In this document: positions 4,322 through 5,410 of the stretch, in pieces
Position numbering within the stretch: position 1 is the first letter of the stretch
Layout: every line of letters starts with the position of its first letter
Assembly: GCA_001940655.1 (NCBI GenBank)
Contig: MBAA01000095.1
Span: forward strand, 1 to 5,410
Source: Promethearchaeota archaeon CR_4
Lineage (GTDB): Archaea; Asgardarchaeota; Lokiarchaeia; Sigyniarchaeales; CR-4
Reading direction: 5' to 3'
DNA length: 5,410 nt
Program-made: the position numbers and the translations under genes
The notes under the pieces: generated by a model
Told to the model about the DNA's origin: nothing
Seen by the model: the letters and a program-made list of their open reading frames with translations, nothing else
Databases searched by the model: none

Positions 4322-5410
4322 ATGTTGCCGAAAAAAATACGGGAGAATGTCTATGAAATTCCCCAAGACATCAGGGTCGTGCGTATTGGGAGCGAAATAA
4401 AGAAATTTGAAATGCACGTCCCTGCCCGCATCTATGCAAACGATAAACTCCTAGAATTAATGAAACGGGATAAAACAATTGACCAATTGGCGAATATGGC
4501 ATGTTTACCTGGCATTCAGAAACACGCGATAGCGCTCTCTGATGCTCATCAAGGATATGGTTACTGCATAGGGGGCGTTGCCGCGACTGACCAAGAAGAA
4601 GGAGCTATTTCTCCAGGTGGAGTGGGGTATGATATTAATTGCGGTGTGCGGTTATTACGAACCAACTTGGACTTTAAAGATATCAATCACTTGATGCCCC
4701 AAATAATGGATCACATTTTCATAAATATTCCTTCTGGACTTGGGTCTAAGGGCAAAATCACCATCAATCCTTCCCAACTTGACGCTCTACTCGAGCAAGG
4801 AGTCTATTGGGCAATAGAAAATGGGTATGGGTGGAGAGAGGATTCCGAGCTCTGCGAGGAAAACGGGTGCATCAAGGGTGCTATAGCCAATAAAGTATCG
4901 CCAAAGGCTAAAGGGCGGGGTATCCGTGAGGTGGGATCCCTTGGAAGTGGCAATCATTTCTTAGAAGTCCAGCGCGTTCAGGAAATATATGATGAACGAA
5001 TTGCGAAAGTAATGGGAATCACCCACGTGAATCAGGTAACCGTAATGGTTCATACAGGTTCACGCGCTCTGGGACACCAGACCTGTACAGATTACCTCCA
5101 ACTTATCGAACACGCGAATCATGACAAATATCACATTGCTTTGCCAGATCGAGAACTCGTCTGTGTGCTGGGTAAGCACCCTGAGGCTCAAGAATATCTG
5201 AAGGCGATGGCGGCAGCAGCTAATTTCGGGTTTGCAAATCGACAGATCATTACCCATTGGGTTCGAGAAGCGTTTGGCAAAGCAATGGGTAAATCACCTG
5301 AAGAATTAGACTTAGGGCAGGTTTTTGACGTTGCGCACAATATTTTAAAAATTGAGGAACATATCGTGGATCACGTGAAACGTACATTGAATGTCCATCG
5401 AAAGGGCGCA
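4322..5410 (+). CDS. rtcB: RtcB tRNA-splicing RNA ligase (C-terminus cut by right edge)
   Basis: RtcB joins 2',3'-cyclic phosphate and 5'-OH RNA ends using GTP and Mn2+, sealing tRNA exon halves after intron excision. The frame runs open from ATG 4322 to the window edge, giving 363 residues of a family usually near 480. Signature blocks are LPGIQKHAIALSDAHQGYGY, GGVGYDINCGVRL, GSLGSGNHFLEV, VMVHTGSRALGHQ, AMAAAANFGFANRQ and DVAHNI, ending HRKGA at the edge. Asp104, Cys107, His212, His244 and His339 line up with the metal ligands of Pyrococcus horikoshii RtcB (D95, C98, H203, H234, H329); Asn211 matches its N202. The guanylylated histidine lies beyond the window. Ala replaces the common Gly in HTGSRGLG, a mild change. 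No intein is seen. AAGGAA four bases upstream supports the start. Archease, its activator, is encoded 866 bases upstream on the same strand. Confidence 0.97.
   Translation, partial: MLPKKIRENVYEIPQDIRVVRIGSEIKKFEMHVPARIYANDKLLELMKRDKTIDQLANMACLPGIQKHAIALSDAHQGYGYCIGGVAATDQEEGAISPGGVGYDINCGVRLLRTNLDFKDINHLMPQIMDHIFINIPSGLGSKGKITINPSQLDALLEQGVYWAIENGYGWREDSELCEENGCIKGAIANKVSPKAKGRGIREVGSLGSGNHFLEVQRVQEIYDERIAKVMGITHVNQVTVMVHTGSRALGHQTCTDYLQLIEHANHDKYHIALPDRELVCVLGKHPEAQEYLKAMAAAANFGFANRQIITHWVREAFGKAMGKSPEELDLGQVFDVAHNILKIEEHIVDHVKRTLNVHRKGA

Noticed and set aside
5060..5257. Open frame on the - strand, 65 residues
   Set aside because: It lies wholly antisense within rtcB, whose conserved blocks run through the same bases.

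Overview
The window looks like archaeal, AT-leaning chromosomal DNA, most likely from an Asgard archaeon. The archaeal signs are an archaeal-type S-adenosylmethionine synthetase, an archease and an RtcB RNA ligase. TTTATA-like TATA boxes lie upstream of genes, and Shine-Dalgarno-led genes are mixed with one apparently leaderless gene. The Asgard assignment is an inference. It rests on a longin/roadblock-like domain joined to a winged helix, and on a small coiled-coil protein with formin/VASP-like polyproline repeats. No marker gene in the window settles the lineage.

Layout, left to right: (1) the C-terminal end of S-adenosylmethionine synthetase, cut by the left edge; (2) a two-gene + strand operon of an NrdG-like radical SAM activase and a small zinc-ribbon protein with a PIP-box-like N-terminus; (3) a + strand 152-residue protein with a coiled coil, two 16-residue GMPPPPPG repeats and a basic C-terminal helix resembling Ena/VASP or WH2-type actin-binding motifs; (4) a convergent - strand gene for an almost wholly helical coiled-coil protein; (5) archease on +; (6) a - strand longin-like plus winged-helix protein whose stop codon abuts the archease stop; (7) RtcB on +, divergent from (6) across a 50-base double promoter and cut by the right edge.

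Two functional themes stand out. Archease and RtcB form a known pair: archease promotes guanylylation and turnover of RtcB, which seals tRNA exon halves after intron removal. Here they sit on the same strand but are split by the longin-like gene. The second theme is the most interesting: the polyproline protein combines an oligomerising coiled coil, candidate profilin-binding proline repeats and a candidate actin-binding helix in one small protein. That is the part order of a minimal eukaryotic-type actin regulator. The function is inferred from motifs only.

There is no CRISPR array, insertion sequence, tRNA or rRNA in the window. No stretch longer than 300 bases lacks a gene.
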